A program made the translations under genes and the position numbers. The notes beneath the pieces were generated by a model. That model was not told the DNA's origin. It did not search any database and saw nothing but the letters and a program-made list of their open reading frames with translations. Shown one piece after another: positions 35,525-44,404 of a stretch of DNA of 64,000 nucleotides. This stretch comes from Maritimibacter dapengensis (lineage in GTDB: Bacteria; Pseudomonadota; Alphaproteobacteria; Rhodobacterales; Rhodobacteraceae), in the NCBI RefSeq assembly GCF_019218265.1, contig NZ_JAHUZE010000002.1, positions 1,054,001-1,118,000 on the forward strand. Reading direction: 5' to 3'. Every line of letters begins with the position of its first letter. Within the stretch, counting starts at the first letter, position 1.

Positions 35525-36241
35525 TCAGATTGCAGCCTGCCGGTGCTCGTTTCGAGGACCCTTGGCGACATCGGCGAAGCTGCTTCGCATCAACCACTTG
35601 GTCAAAGTCCTTTCCATCAGTTCGTGGCCTGTGAGGGAAATGTGCCCGCTTTCGATCTCTTCTTCGAAGGTCGAATGTCCCATCCAAGCCGATGTGAGCG
35701 CGCGCAGGTCACAGACGACAAAGAGATCGACATCGAATTTGGGGTCGGTGTAGCAAAGGTCGGTTTCTTCGCCGGGCTTGGCCACCAGCCAGTAATTCGC
35801 GGTTTCGTTGGGCGGATCGTTGAGAATGAACTGAATCACGCATTTCGGTCGCGGCAATTGTAGGCGGTCGATCTTTCCGCGGATTTTCCACATCAACAAT
35901 CGCGCGTCCAAGGTTTGCAGCGACACGTCGCAGTCTATATTGCGGTGCGCCCATTCACCCAGACCCCGGATCAACGGCTCAAGCTCGTCGGCAGGTGGGG
36001 TCGTCAAATACTCCCCATGGCCGGGGCCGCCGCTTCGGCGAACGACGAGGCCGTTGGCTTCCATCTCCTTCAGGCGCTTGGATAGGAGTCCAGGAGACAT
36101 ACCGGGGACACCCCGCTGAATTTCGTTGAAGCGGGTGGAACCGGACCACATTTCGCACAGCAGCAGCATGGTCCAGCGAGGCTCCAACAGGCTGGCCGCC
36201 ATAGCGACCGGGCAGAACTTGGGATAGTTTGACTCTGGCAT
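35525..36241 (-). CDS. HxlR-family transcriptional regulator with C-terminal extension
   Basis: 238 residues. The winged HTH covers about 10-105: 'FCPVAMAASLLEPRWTMLLLCEMWSGSTRFNEI', 'GMSPGLLSKRLKEMEANGLV' and 'EYLTTPPADELEPLI'. The early Cys (in FCPVAMA) is the position used for redox sensing in HypR/QorR-type members. The extra C-terminal ~125 residues are of SCP2-like or unknown type, found in a subset of HxlR proteins. The ATG at 36241 has GGAGG at proper spacing, which decides the start. It is divergent from the tautomerase-OsmC-methyltransferase genes and probably controls them. Confidence 0.85.
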   Translation of the reverse strand: MPESNYPKFCPVAMAASLLEPRWTMLLLCEMWSGSTRFNEIQRGVPGMSPGLLSKRLKEMEANGLVVRRSGGPGHGEYLTTPPADELEPLIRGLGEWAHRNIDCDVSLQTLDARLLMWKIRGKIDRLQLPRPKCVIQFILNDPPNETANYWLVAKPGEETDLCYTDPKFDVDLFVVCDLRALTSAWMGHSTFEEEIESGHISLTGHELMERTLTKWLMRSSFADVAKGPRNEHRQAAI

Positions 36242-36393
36242 TGCGGCACCTCCGCTTCGAACAAAGCATCTCACACCCGCACGCGTCTACTTCAGAAACT
36301 ATAGCGGATTTGCTGCATTTGCAGAACTGGTTCGACGTGGGCGACCAGTGCCAGCCTTGTTTCATCAGCTACTGACAACAAAGGAGGGAAGAC

Positions 36394-36609
36394 ATGCCAT
36401 TGGTCGACATCGAAGTGATTGAAGGCGTTTTTGACGACGAACAGAAGGCGAAGATGATCGAGAAGGTCACGGACGCGATGGTCGAAGTCGAGGGCGAAAA
36501 CATGCGCGCCGTGACCTGGGTTCGGGTCAAGGAGGTGCGCAGCGGTCAATGGGGCATCGGTGGCACCACTCCCAGCGCCGATGACATCAAGGCGATGGCT
36601 GCCGAGTGA
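36394..36609 (+). CDS. 4-oxalocrotonate tautomerase family protein
   Basis: 71 residues. After Met removal the N-terminal proline (PLVDIEVIEGVF) is the catalytic base of the family; the length matches 4-OT monomers, which form hexamers. These enzymes shift keto-enol tautomers in aromatic degradation or detoxify halogenated acids. The usual Arg11 is replaced by valine or acidic residues, so substrate is unclear. GGAGGGA lies before the start. First gene of the set facing hxlR. Confidence 0.85.
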   Translation: MPLVDIEVIEGVFDDEQKAKMIEKVTDAMVEVEGENMRAVTWVRVKEVRSGQWGIGGTTPSADDIKAMAAE

Positions 36610-36684
36610 ACGGTCTGGCCGGGTCGCCAACCTGGCGGTTCGGCCAAAATCAGACTTTGCATCAGTGTTTGGAGGTTCAGCGCT

Positions 36685-37203
36685 ATGGATCGGAATACCC
36701 ACGCCCGCGACGCGCAATTGCGCGCGATCGAGATTTACACACAACGCCCGGAACACGCTCGGGTCGTCCATCGCGGAACGGCCGTGGTCAGGAATGGCCT
36801 GAGCTGCACCTATGAGCAGGACGGGCACCGGCTTACCCTCGACATGCCGGTTGCGATCGGCGGGAGCGACGAAGGGCCGACACCGGGCTTTTTCGCGCGC
36901 GCTGCGATCTGTGGGTGCCTTGCGATCGGGATAAAGATGACGGCGGCACGCGACGGCCTGCACGTGGACGAGGTGAACGTCGACATCGAACAGGACTGGG
37001 ACAATCGCGGCGTGTTGGCTTTGGCGGGCGCAAGTCCGGTTCCCGGCGACACACGCATAGGCATCGAGGTTTCGAGCCCGGAATCTGAAGCAAGTCTCAG
37101 GGGTTTGGTCGCCCGCGCGCTTGCCCACGATCCCTGGTTCCTGGCCTACCGGGACGCGCAAACCGTCAGCACCTTTGTGTCAATTGGCCAGGGCGTAAAA
37201 TGA
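36685..37203 (+). CDS. OsmC family protein without the second redox cysteine
   Basis: 172 residues with the OsmC fold: 'VDEVNVDIEQDWDNRG' strand pair and the central helix cysteine in AAICGCLAIGIKM (Cys76/Cys78). Peroxidase members have a second cysteine near the end (usually CP...); here the equivalent stretch reads DPWFLAYRDAQTV, so classical Ohr/OsmC peroxidase chemistry is unlikely unless Cys76/Cys78 act together. Its stop overlaps the start of the methyltransferase. Confidence 0.82.
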   Translation: MDRNTHARDAQLRAIEIYTQRPEHARVVHRGTAVVRNGLSCTYEQDGHRLTLDMPVAIGGSDEGPTPGFFARAAICGCLAIGIKMTAARDGLHVDEVNVDIEQDWDNRGVLALAGASPVPGDTRIGIEVSSPESEASLRGLVARALAHDPWFLAYRDAQTVSTFVSIGQGVK

Positions 37204-38030
37204 TGGATGCCAGGCTTCAACTCAGAGTGCAGCGCTATGGCTGGGATGCCGCGGCCGCACATTATCATTCGTCATGGGAGACACAGCTTCGTCCGGCGCA
37301 TGATCGACTTGTGGAGTTCGCCCAGCTCCAAACTGAACAAACGGTCATAGAAACAGCTTGCGGCAGCGGCCTGGTCACATCACGGTTGGCCGAAAAAGTC
37401 GGTGCTGAGGGACGCGTTCTGGCCACGGATCTCTCGCAGGGCATGATTGACGATTTGCACAGTCGATTAGCTGTGCATCGCAATCGAAACGTCGAGGCTG
37501 AACGCATGTCGGCGGAAAAGCTGGATGTGCCTGACGGGACCTTCGACGCGGCGATCTGCGCGCTCGGGCTGATGTATTCACCAGACCCCGCAACTGCTGT
37601 GCATGAGATGGTTCGGGTTGTCACTCCCGGTGGCCGCGTCACGGCTACCGTTTGGGGGGAACGACGCAAATGTGGTTGGGCCGAAGTGTTTCCCATCGTT
37701 GACGCGCGCGTCGCCTCTGAGGTTTGTCCGATGTTCTTTGGAACGGGTGCGCCAAATGCGCTCGTCCGGCTTTTCGAAACTGCCGGCATGACGGAGATCA
37801 AAGAGCACCGCCAACTTGAAACATTGCACTTTCGGACGCAGAACGACTTGTTGGATGCCGTTCTTCTGGGAGGTCCGGTTGCGCTTGCGGTCAAAAGGTT
37901 CAGCGACAGTGACTGGAAAGAGGTGTGCCAGGAATTCCTGTCATCCGTTGCGCATCACAAGCAAAGCGATGGGAGCTACGCCATTCCCGCAGAATTCGTC
38001 ACTGTGACTGGCGTTCGTGCGCCTATTTAA
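37200..38030 (+). CDS. Class I SAM-dependent methyltransferase
   Basis: 276 residues. Motif I 'VIETACGSGLVTSRLA' (about 49-64), acidic residue in 'VLATDLSQGMID', and 'DVPDGTFDAAICALGLMYSPDP' with 'VVTPGGRVTATVWG' give a UbiE/type-11 methyltransferase core. Substrate unknown; menaquinone/ubiquinone-like or small aromatic acceptors are common for this group. It overlaps osmC by four bases. Base composition is visibly lower in GC than the core genes around, suggesting later acquisition. Confidence 0.82.
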   Translation: MMDARLQLRVQRYGWDAAAAHYHSSWETQLRPAHDRLVEFAQLQTEQTVIETACGSGLVTSRLAEKVGAEGRVLATDLSQGMIDDLHSRLAVHRNRNVEAERMSAEKLDVPDGTFDAAICALGLMYSPDPATAVHEMVRVVTPGGRVTATVWGERRKCGWAEVFPIVDARVASEVCPMFFGTGAPNALVRLFETAGMTEIKEHRQLETLHFRTQNDLLDAVLLGGPVALAVKRFSDSDWKEVCQEFLSSVAHHKQSDGSYAIPAEFVTVTGVRAPI

Positions 38031-38223
38031 TCTGACACAGCGTATGACCGCGACAACGGCCTTTTTGTTCGGGCGCAACCTGACTGTTACTGGGCTCGTC
38101 TCGTTGGCGACCGGCCCGGAGCTGAACACCGAAAAGCGCCCTCGTGCTACCGCACCCAAAATTAAAATTGCGCGTAGCGCGAACCTGAGCCCGCGCCACG
38201 CCGCCTCGACACTGTGAAACACC

Positions 38224-39225
38224 TCACCCAGCGAGCGCGAACGCTTCCGCCTCCACGACCCGCACGACCACAGCGCCCACCTTGTGGCCAGAATCTACAT
38301 GTGCATGGGCCGCCTGCATCTCGTCGAAACCGTAGCTCCGGTCAATCACCGGTCGATATTTGCCCTCGGCCGCCATTCGCACCACAACCTCCAGAACCTC
38401 GCGGCTCTCACTGGCGACGCCGCTGATCATCTTCATGCCGGCCAGACGGGCCTTGAGCTTTCCGAAGATCATGTCGGAAGCCCCGCCCGAGATCATGACC
38501 ATCCGCCCGCCCTTGCGCAGCGCACGCCGTGACCTTTTGAACGGGGCTGTGCCGACGGTGTCGATGACAACGTCATACCGTTCGCCACCTTTCGTGAAAT
38601 CCCGCGTCTTGTAGTCGATCACATGGTCGGCGCCGAGCCCGCGCACCAGCTCTGCGTTCCCGCCGCTGGTGACGCCGGTGACCTCGGCGCCCAGCCACTT
38701 GGCGACTTGCACAGCCGCCGTGCCCACCGCGCCGGAGGCCCCGTTGATCAGCACACGCTCGCCCGCTTTGATGCCTGCTTTATTGACCAGGAAGTCATAA
38801 GCGGTCGTTGCGCCAAAGGGGATGGCCGCGCCCTCGTCGAAGCTGATGTTCGCGGGTTTCGCCACCAGTTTTCCGTCCGCCGGCATGACAATGTATTCCG
38901 CGTGGGCACCAAAACCTGCGCCGGGATAGGCGATGACGGCATCACCGGGTGACCAAGCCGTGACGCCCTCGCCTACAGCTTCGATCACGCCAGACATATC
39001 CGTGCCCAGCACCTGCTTGCGCGGACCGCGGATTCCGAAGACCAGCCGCCCTGCCAGTCCCATGCCGCGCGGCATCGTCAGGCTGCGCGCCCGCCAATCG
39101 CCCGCACTTACGGTTGTCGCGTGGACGCGCACCAGCACTTCGCCCTTTCCGGGCTTCGGCGCTTCGATTTCAGTTTTCGTCACGACCTCGGGGCCGCCGT
39201 ATTGAGAATAAGTGTAAGCATACAT
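38224..39225 (-). CDS. MDR-family NAD(P)-dependent oxidoreductase (quinone reductase type)
   Basis: 333 residues. The GroES-like N-terminal part starts 'MYAYTYSQYGGPEVV' and lacks the zinc ligands; the Rossmann part has 'VLINGASGAVGTAAVQVAKWLGAEV' (AxxGxxG). Zinc-free MDR proteins of this kind reduce quinones or enones with NADPH. The nearby HxlR regulator, tautomerase and OsmC are compatible with electrophile or quinone handling, but this link is inferred. Convergent to the methyltransferase. Confidence 0.87.
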   Translation of the reverse strand: MYAYTYSQYGGPEVVTKTEIEAPKPGKGEVLVRVHATTVSAGDWRARSLTMPRGMGLAGRLVFGIRGPRKQVLGTDMSGVIEAVGEGVTAWSPGDAVIAYPGAGFGAHAEYIVMPADGKLVAKPANISFDEGAAIPFGATTAYDFLVNKAGIKAGERVLINGASGAVGTAAVQVAKWLGAEVTGVTSGGNAELVRGLGADHVIDYKTRDFTKGGERYDVVIDTVGTAPFKRSRRALRKGGRMVMISGGASDMIFGKLKARLAGMKMISGVASESREVLEVVVRMAAEGKYRPVIDRSYGFDEMQAAHAHVDSGHKVGAVVVRVVEAEAFALAG

Positions 39226-39741
39226 GTCTGTGTCCTCTCGAGTTGTGCGGCCCTATTTCCTCTGGCCGTTGTTGAACTTGAGATTTGGTATAAGCGCGCG
39301 GTCCGCTAACGAGAATTGACTGAATTCTGACCTTTGCTATGCGTTTTCGCATGGAAACTACGAGCTCGACCTGACGGAGCAGATACGCACCATCTGAAGG
39401 CTAAGATGCGCGCCTGATCGTACCTCGTAGGGCGAGCTAGACCGCACTGCATTGAAAACATTCAATCCGAGGACAGTTCGTGACATTTGTGGCAATTGCC
39501 CGCGCCCGGCCCGAAGATGTCATTCACCCAAGACGCGACGACGGTTCGGTTTCCAAGCATGGCGGATGTTTTGATATGAATGATGAATGGCGGGCCACAG
39601 GGCGGCGCACCTTCCGCGATCGGTCGCAATCTTTCGATGTTGTGAGTTGAACAATCGGGTTTCGCCACATCAGACCAAATCTGACATGGACACGAAGCGC
39701 ACCATGTAGATGTTGCGCGACGCGGCGTGTACCAATGCTTT
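39226..39741. other. Gene-free interval, probably decayed sequence
   Basis: 516 bases with no convincing gene. A leftward 68-codon ORF (39462-39668) has no recognisable domain. The right-hand copy of the degenerate repeat (39486-39539) lies inside. Some AT-rich pieces near 39240-39340 may hold the promoter of the oxidoreductase gene. Confidence 0.55.
39486..39539 (+). repeat. Degenerate direct repeat, right copy
   Basis: Pairs with the copy at 35357-35401. The 20-base core around GGCAATTGCC is shared with two mismatches, then GTCATTCACC and GCGAC are identical; ten additional bases separate the parts here. Confidence 0.5.
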
Positions 39742-40209
39742 TTAGGCGACCCGGTAGACGTCGATCACGATTGTTTGGCCCCGTGGAGCGAGAGAGCAAA
39801 CGAATACGGCTTCTGACAGCCACCGGTGCGGACCAATCGGAGCATCGAAGACCGGGACGGCGCGCATGTAGAACTCTGATGGATCGACAACTTCGCCCGC
39901 TCGGAGGCGCAGGCGGACGTCGTCTGATGACACCCTGAGACCTTTATTGACGACATAGATGAGCGTGCCGTCGTCGGCCTCGATCGTATACCGCGCCTCG
40001 ATCCGGCTGGTCCCGTCCGGTTCGATCAAGGGCCAGTCCGAACCGCCGGGCAAGACGCGGCCGGTGAGTCGGGGTCCATGAACGTGACCGCCGGATATCG
40101 GGATATGAAGCCGCTCGCCATTGGGCGCAGGGCCAGCCGAGCGGGCCGCTTCGATTTGGGCTTCGATGGTGAAGGCATACTCCAACGCTGGAGTGACAGG
40201 CCCTCTCAT
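39742..40209 (-). CDS. DUF3237 domain protein
   Basis: About 155 residues. Domain marks are the N-terminal 'LEYAFTIEAQIEAARSAGPAPNGERLHIPISGGHVHGPRLTGRVLPGGSDW' pattern and 'PEFYMRAVPVFDAP'-type ending (here PSEFYMRAVPVFDAP). The family is small, soluble and of unknown role, often next to aromatic or steroid catabolic genes. The ATG at 40209 overlaps the esterase stop by four bases, so the two are co-translated behind the TetR gene. Confidence 0.82.
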   Translation of the reverse strand: MRGPVTPALEYAFTIEAQIEAARSAGPAPNGERLHIPISGGHVHGPRLTGRVLPGGSDWPLIEPDGTSRIEARYTIEADDGTLIYVVNKGLRVSSDDVRLRLRAGEVVDPSEFYMRAVPVFDAPIGPHRWLSEAVFVCSLAPRGQTIVIDVYRVA

Positions 40210-41135
40210 AGGGCGGCGAGCCATGTGGACATCGAGCGCAGTTTGGTCACGGCGTCATCGCAGTATTCCATGGACCGCAAGTAACCGTGGATCAGGCCGT
40301 CTCCCATATCGAGCACGACGGGGATACCAGCATCGCGCAATTTTTCGGCATAGATCACGCCGCTGTCGCGAAGCGGATCGTTCTCGGCCACCGCGATGAA
40401 GGCCGGGGCGAGACCGGTGTGATCGTCTGCGATGTAGGGTGCGACGCGCGGGTCTTCGGTCAGAAGGTTTTCGTTCTCGGCTCCACCGACATACATCCGG
40501 TTCACACCGGGCATCCCACGGGTTTGAAGCAGCGGGGCTTCGGCGTTTTCGATCATCGAGGGCCGGGAGAGATCGAATTCGGTGCAGGGATAGATCAGGA
40601 GTTGCCCCAGAAACCCGAAATCCCTCATTGCGAGTGCCACCGCAGCGGAAAGATTGCCGCCCGCGCTGTCACCGCCGATGACGATGCGCTGCGGATTGAT
40701 ACCCAGGGTTTCTGCATTCGCACGGCACCACTTCGCCACATCGCGGGCCTGTTCGAACGCCGCTGGGAACGGATGCTCCGGGCAGAGCGCGTAGTCCACC
40801 GAGACGACGGTCTGCTTGTTCCACGACGCGATCCGATTGGTGATATCGGCATGGGTTTCGGGGCTGCCCTGCATGAACGCACCGCCGTGGTGGTAGATCA
40901 AGCAGTCCTGGACGCCACCGCTATTGTGGCGGAAGACGCGCACGCGGACCCGGCCCGCGTCGCTGTCGATCCAGTGTTCTGCGCTGTCGTCAACATCTTC
41001 GGGCTTCGTAAGTGCCATATTCGCGGCGACCACCTCGAAATGCGCGCGGCGGTCCTGCGGCGTCGCGCCGGGCTTGAGCGTCGACCATTCGGCATCCCAT
41101 TTCGCCATGAAGTCATTGATCTGCGGATTGAGCAT
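40206..41135 (-). CDS. Alpha/beta hydrolase esterase (HSL family)
   Basis: 309 residues. Oxyanion motif HHGGA (82-86), nucleophile elbow GGDSAGG (Ser157), and late Asp/His in 'NDPLRDSG' and 'GLIHGYL' form a complete hormone-sensitive-lipase type triad. Such enzymes cut short acyl or aromatic esters in the cytoplasm. Beside a hydroaromatic acid operon, an ester of quinate or shikimate is an attractive but unproven substrate. It starts 4 bases after the TetR stop. Confidence 0.88.
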   Translation of the reverse strand: MLNPQINDFMAKWDAEWSTLKPGATPQDRRAHFEVVAANMALTKPEDVDDSAEHWIDSDAGRVRVRVFRHNSGGVQDCLIYHHGGAFMQGSPETHADITNRIASWNKQTVVSVDYALCPEHPFPAAFEQARDVAKWCRANAETLGINPQRIVIGGDSAGGNLSAAVALAMRDFGFLGQLLIYPCTEFDLSRPSMIENAEAPLLQTRGMPGVNRMYVGGAENENLLTEDPRVAPYIADDHTGLAPAFIAVAENDPLRDSGVIYAEKLRDAGIPVVLDMGDGLIHGYLRSMEYCDDAVTKLRSMSTWLAAL

Positions 41136-41138
41136 GGT

Positions 41139-41798
41139 TCACCTTTTCAAAACGTCGCCAAGAACCATCGACACGGCGCGCGCGCGCAACCTGTCCTGTC
41201 CTTCGCGGGTATAGAGAGATTTGCCGAACAGGGACGAGAATGTCGGCCTGTTCGATACGTTGAAGACCGAGATGGCCGAGATCTGCCAATGCAGTTCGAC
41301 CGGGTCGATTTCGTCACGAAAGTCGCCGGAGACCTGCCCCCGTTCGATCAGGGTTTCAAGTCGGCCAACGGCCTTCTTGTTCAGGCCCCGGATGACCTGC
41401 GAGGCGTTCAGGAACTCGGCGTGATGCACATTTTCGATCATGACCATTCGGATGAAATCCGGATTCTTGCGGTGGTGATCGAAAGTGAATGCGACGAGCC
41501 GCTCGAGTGCTTCCACCGGCGGAAGCCCGTCGAGATCGAGTTTCTCCTCGCCTTGCCGAACCTTGGAATAGGCGGCTTCGAGCGCACGGAGATAGAGCGC
41601 TTCCTTGTCCTCGAAATAGTAGTAAATCATTCGTTTCGAGGTGCTGGTTCGGGCGGAGATGTCGTCGATTTTAGCGCCTGAGAGCCCGTTCTGAGCGAAC
41701 TCCGCCATGGCAGCTTTGATGATTTCCGCCTTGACGCGCTCTGGATCCTGTTTCCAGCTCGACTTTGGTTTTCTCTTTTCTTCCAAAGCTTTGGCCAA
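41139..41798 (-). CDS. TetR/AcrR family transcriptional regulator
   Basis: 219 residues. The N-terminal HTH 'IIKAAMAEFAQNGLSGAKIDDISARTSTSKRMIYYYFEDKEALYLRAL' is typical; the C-terminal part (about 90-219) resembles the TetR_C_33-type domain found in regulators of aromatic acid uptake. It is divergent from the quinate/shikimate operon and heads the esterase-DUF3237 transcript, so it probably controls both. Confidence 0.9.
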   Translation of the reverse strand: MAKALEEKRKPKSSWKQDPERVKAEIIKAAMAEFAQNGLSGAKIDDISARTSTSKRMIYYYFEDKEALYLRALEAAYSKVRQGEEKLDLDGLPPVEALERLVAFTFDHHRKNPDFIRMVMIENVHHAEFLNASQVIRGLNKKAVGRLETLIERGQVSGDFRDEIDPVELHWQISAISVFNVSNRPTFSSLFGKSLYTREGQDRLRARAVSMVLGDVLKR

Positions 41799-41941
41799 CT
41801 CTGGTCCTCCCCGATCACCCTTGATCTAGCACGTCAATAATTAAACCCCAAGTTAAAAGTGTTTGACAGAATTAAACCGTGATTCCATTTTGACTCTCGA
41901 TTTGAGCGAGTCGTCTCGCCAATCGCGAGGGAGGAATTCGA
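41799..41941. promoter_or_regulatory. Divergent control region, TetR / shikimate operon
   Basis: AT-rich gap with two copies of AATTAAACC (41839-41847, 41870-41878) 31 bp apart, about three helical turns, and a TTGACA box (41863-41868) between them facing the operon; the -10 box is weak (CATTTT at 41886). The repeats are good operator candidates for the TetR protein. Confidence 0.5.
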
Positions 41942-42820
41942 GTGACGCTTGGCACCGCCAAGACTGCGCAGAACGCGCCCGATACCGCTGCACGGAAGGT
42001 GCAGGTCGGTCTCATCGGGCGTGGAATCATGCTTTCGCGAACGCCGGGCATGCATGTGGCCGAGGGGCACGCGCACGGGCTCGAATACACGTATGATTTC
42101 ATCGACCCGGAAACGATGTCGGGCGACCCGGCATTGGCCGATCTGCTGGACGAGGCTGAAGCAAGCGGTTTTGCCGGATTGAACGTGACGTTTCCCTATA
42201 AACGCGAGGTGATCGAACTGCTCGACGGCCTGTCCGACGCAGCAGGCAAGGTAGGAGCGGTCAACACGGTCGTGTTTCGCGAGGGAAAACGGTTCGGCCA
42301 CAACACCGACTTCTGGGGGTTTGCGGAAAGCCTGCGTCAGGGCTTGCCCACGGTCGCGCGCGAAGCGGTTCTGCTTCTGGGCGCAGGTGGCGCAGGTGGA
42401 GCCGTAGGGCATGCGTTGCGCGAAACCGCAGTGAAGACCATTTTCGTCTACGATCAGAACGCCGGCGCCGCCGAAGCTTTGGCGAAGGACATCGGCGGTC
42501 GCGCCACGACAGATCTCGCGACCGCGGCGGCCGAAGCGGATGGCATCGTCAACGCGACACCGATGGGAATGGCCAAGCTGCCGGGAATGGCGATCCCAGC
42601 CGATCTGATCGAGGCCCGCCACTGGGTCGCCGATATCGTCTATTTTCCGCGGGAAACCCAACTTCTCGCGACGGCGCGTGCCAAAGGCTGCGAGGTGCTC
42701 GACGGTTCGGGCATGGCGGTCTTTCAGGCTGTGCGTGCCTTCAAACTTTTCACTGGCCTCGACCCTGATCCCGCACGGATGCGGGCGACGTTCGAGGCCT
42801 TTCAAGACCCAAAAAACTGA
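41942..42820 (+). CDS. Quinate/shikimate dehydrogenase (AroE family)
   Basis: 292 residues from a GTG with GGGAGGAA upstream. The substrate motif is LSRTPGMH (Ser32, Thr34) in place of the S-x-S of biosynthetic AroE; Thr at the second place occurs in quinate/shikimate dehydrogenases such as QsuD. Catalytic Lys87 is in NVTFPYK and Asp123 in NTDFWG; the NAD(P) loop is LGAGGAGGAVG. It oxidises shikimate to 3-dehydroshikimate (and probably quinate to dehydroquinate). As first gene of an operon with a TRAP importer and a dehydroshikimate dehydratase it is catabolic. Confidence 0.88.
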   Translation: MTLGTAKTAQNAPDTAARKVQVGLIGRGIMLSRTPGMHVAEGHAHGLEYTYDFIDPETMSGDPALADLLDEAEASGFAGLNVTFPYKREVIELLDGLSDAAGKVGAVNTVVFREGKRFGHNTDFWGFAESLRQGLPTVAREAVLLLGAGGAGGAVGHALRETAVKTIFVYDQNAGAAEALAKDIGGRATTDLATAAAEADGIVNATPMGMAKLPGMAIPADLIEARHWVADIVYFPRETQLLATARAKGCEVLDGSGMAVFQAVRAFKLFTGLDPDPARMRATFEAFQDPKN

Positions 42821-42841
42821 ACGCTCAAGGGAGGATTACCA

Positions 42842-43816
42842 ATGCGTTTCACTACCACCATCTCGGCTCTGGCCATCTGTGCGGCCGGCGCTGCGTCCGC
42901 GCAGGACGTCGTCGAACTCACCTATTCGGATACGGTGCCGGAAACCGATCCGCGCTCGGCCATCCTGAAGGCCGAGTTCGGCGATTGCCTTGGCGACGGC
43001 TTCAACTTCCAGCCCTACCACGGCGCGACCCTGTTCCAGCAGGGCACCGAGCTGACCGCAATGCAGCGCGGCAACCTCGACATGGGCAACCTTGCTATCT
43101 TCGACTTCTACAATCAGGTCCCTTCGACCAGCGTTCTGGGCACCCCGTTCCTGTTCCGTGACTACGAGCACATGCGCGCCGTCTATGACAGCGATGTTCT
43201 GGCCGATCTGGAAGCCGAGATCGAGGAAAAGGCCGGGGTCAAGATCCTCGCCTATCCCTACATCGGCGCCCGTCATCTGGGCTACAAAGGCGACAAGGAA
43301 TACATGACGCCCGCCGATCTTGAAGGCATGAAGCTGCGGATGCCAGGCGGCGAAGGCTGGCAGTTCGTTGGTCAAGCCATGGGCGCGACCCCGGTCCCCG
43401 TCGCCTTCACCGAGGTTTACACCGCGCTTCAGTCCGGTGCGATCGACGGTCAGGACAACGGTTTCCCGGCGACCGCGTCTATGAAGTTCCACGAGGTCAT
43501 CAACTACATCGGCACCACGTCGCACCTGATCGCGGCGAACGAGTTCACCATCTCGCTCGACAAGTGGAATTCGATGAACGAAGAGCAGCAGGCGAAGGTG
43601 CAGGAATGCGCCGACAACTTCGAAGCCGCGCTTGACGCCTCGACGCTGGAGCTTGAAGAAAGCAAGCGCGCCGAGATCGAAGCCGCCGGCGTGACGGTCT
43701 ATGCGCCCGATAACGCCGCCTTCCAGGAGCACGTGCTGGGTGTCTATGCCGACAGCAAGTACTCGGCCGATTGGCCCGAAGGGCTTGTCGAGGCCATTCA
43801 GGCCGTCGGTCAGTAA
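42842..43816 (+). CDS. dctP: TRAP transporter substrate-binding protein DctP
   Basis: 324 residues. Signal peptide ending ASA-QD; the mature part has the DctP pattern 'LFQQGTELTAMQRGNLDMGNLAIF', 'GMKLRMPGGEGWQFVGQAMGATPVPVAFTEVYTALQSGAIDGQDN', in which the Arg of KLRMP binds the substrate carboxylate and the Asn of GQDN contacts ligand. Periplasmic; delivers a carboxylic acid to DctQM. Operon context predicts quinate, shikimate or dehydroshikimate as ligand. Confidence 0.92.
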   Translation: MRFTTTISALAICAAGAASAQDVVELTYSDTVPETDPRSAILKAEFGDCLGDGFNFQPYHGATLFQQGTELTAMQRGNLDMGNLAIFDFYNQVPSTSVLGTPFLFRDYEHMRAVYDSDVLADLEAEIEEKAGVKILAYPYIGARHLGYKGDKEYMTPADLEGMKLRMPGGEGWQFVGQAMGATPVPVAFTEVYTALQSGAIDGQDNGFPATASMKFHEVINYIGTTSHLIAANEFTISLDKWNSMNEEQQAKVQECADNFEAALDASTLELEESKRAEIEAAGVTVYAPDNAAFQEHVLGVYADSKYSADWPEGLVEAIQAVGQ

Positions 43817-43882
43817 AAGACCACGTCAACGACCTTGGCAGGCGGGGGCAACCTCGCCTGCCTTCGCGAGCCGGAGGGGCAC

Positions 43883-44404
43883 ATGGAACAGGCAAAGACC
43901 ATCTGGAACTGGCTGGGACGACGGGCCGAGAACATTCTCGCGCTGCTGCTGTTTTCCATGTTCGTCACCTTCATCCTGCAGATTGTCTTTCGCTATTTCC
44001 TGAGCCTGCCGGTCGGCTGGACGGTGGAATGGGTGACGATTGCCTGGCTCTGGGGCATCCTGTTCGGCTTTGCCTTCGTCGTACGCGAAACCGACATCAT
44101 CCGGCTGGACATCGTTTATTCCGTCATGCCACGCGGCGTACGCCGGGGTATGGACGTGGTCGTCGGGCTGATTATCGCCGCGATTTTCCTCTACACCATT
44201 CCCGCCTCGTGGGATTACATCGACTTCATGATGCGCGAGCGCACGGCCTATATCCGTGTGCCGTTCTTCTGGGTCTTCATCATCTACATCCCATTCGCGA
44301 TCTCGGTTGCCGTGCGCGGCCTGATGACCGCATGGGCCGGCATTCGCGGCACCGGGCCGACCTTCGACACCGAAGCCAGCGCGGAGACGCACGACTATGA
44401 TTGA
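43883..44404 (+). CDS. dctQ: TRAP transporter small membrane subunit DctQ
   Basis: 173 residues, four membrane helices, with the family stretch 'RYFLSLPVGWTVEWVTIAWLWGILFG'. It binds DctM in the membrane. The start at 43883 has GGAGGGG upstream; an earlier in-frame ATG (43835) lacks it. Its stop overlaps dctM by eight bases. Confidence 0.9.
   Translation: MEQAKTIWNWLGRRAENILALLLFSMFVTFILQIVFRYFLSLPVGWTVEWVTIAWLWGILFGFAFVVRETDIIRLDIVYSVMPRGVRRGMDVVVGLIIAAIFLYTIPASWDYIDFMMRERTAYIRVPFFWVFIIYIPFAISVAVRGLMTAWAGIRGTGPTFDTEASAETHDYD

Noticed and set aside
39462-39668. 68-codon leftward ORF
   Set aside because: No domain, no ribosome site, overlaps the degenerate repeat; treated as decayed sequence.
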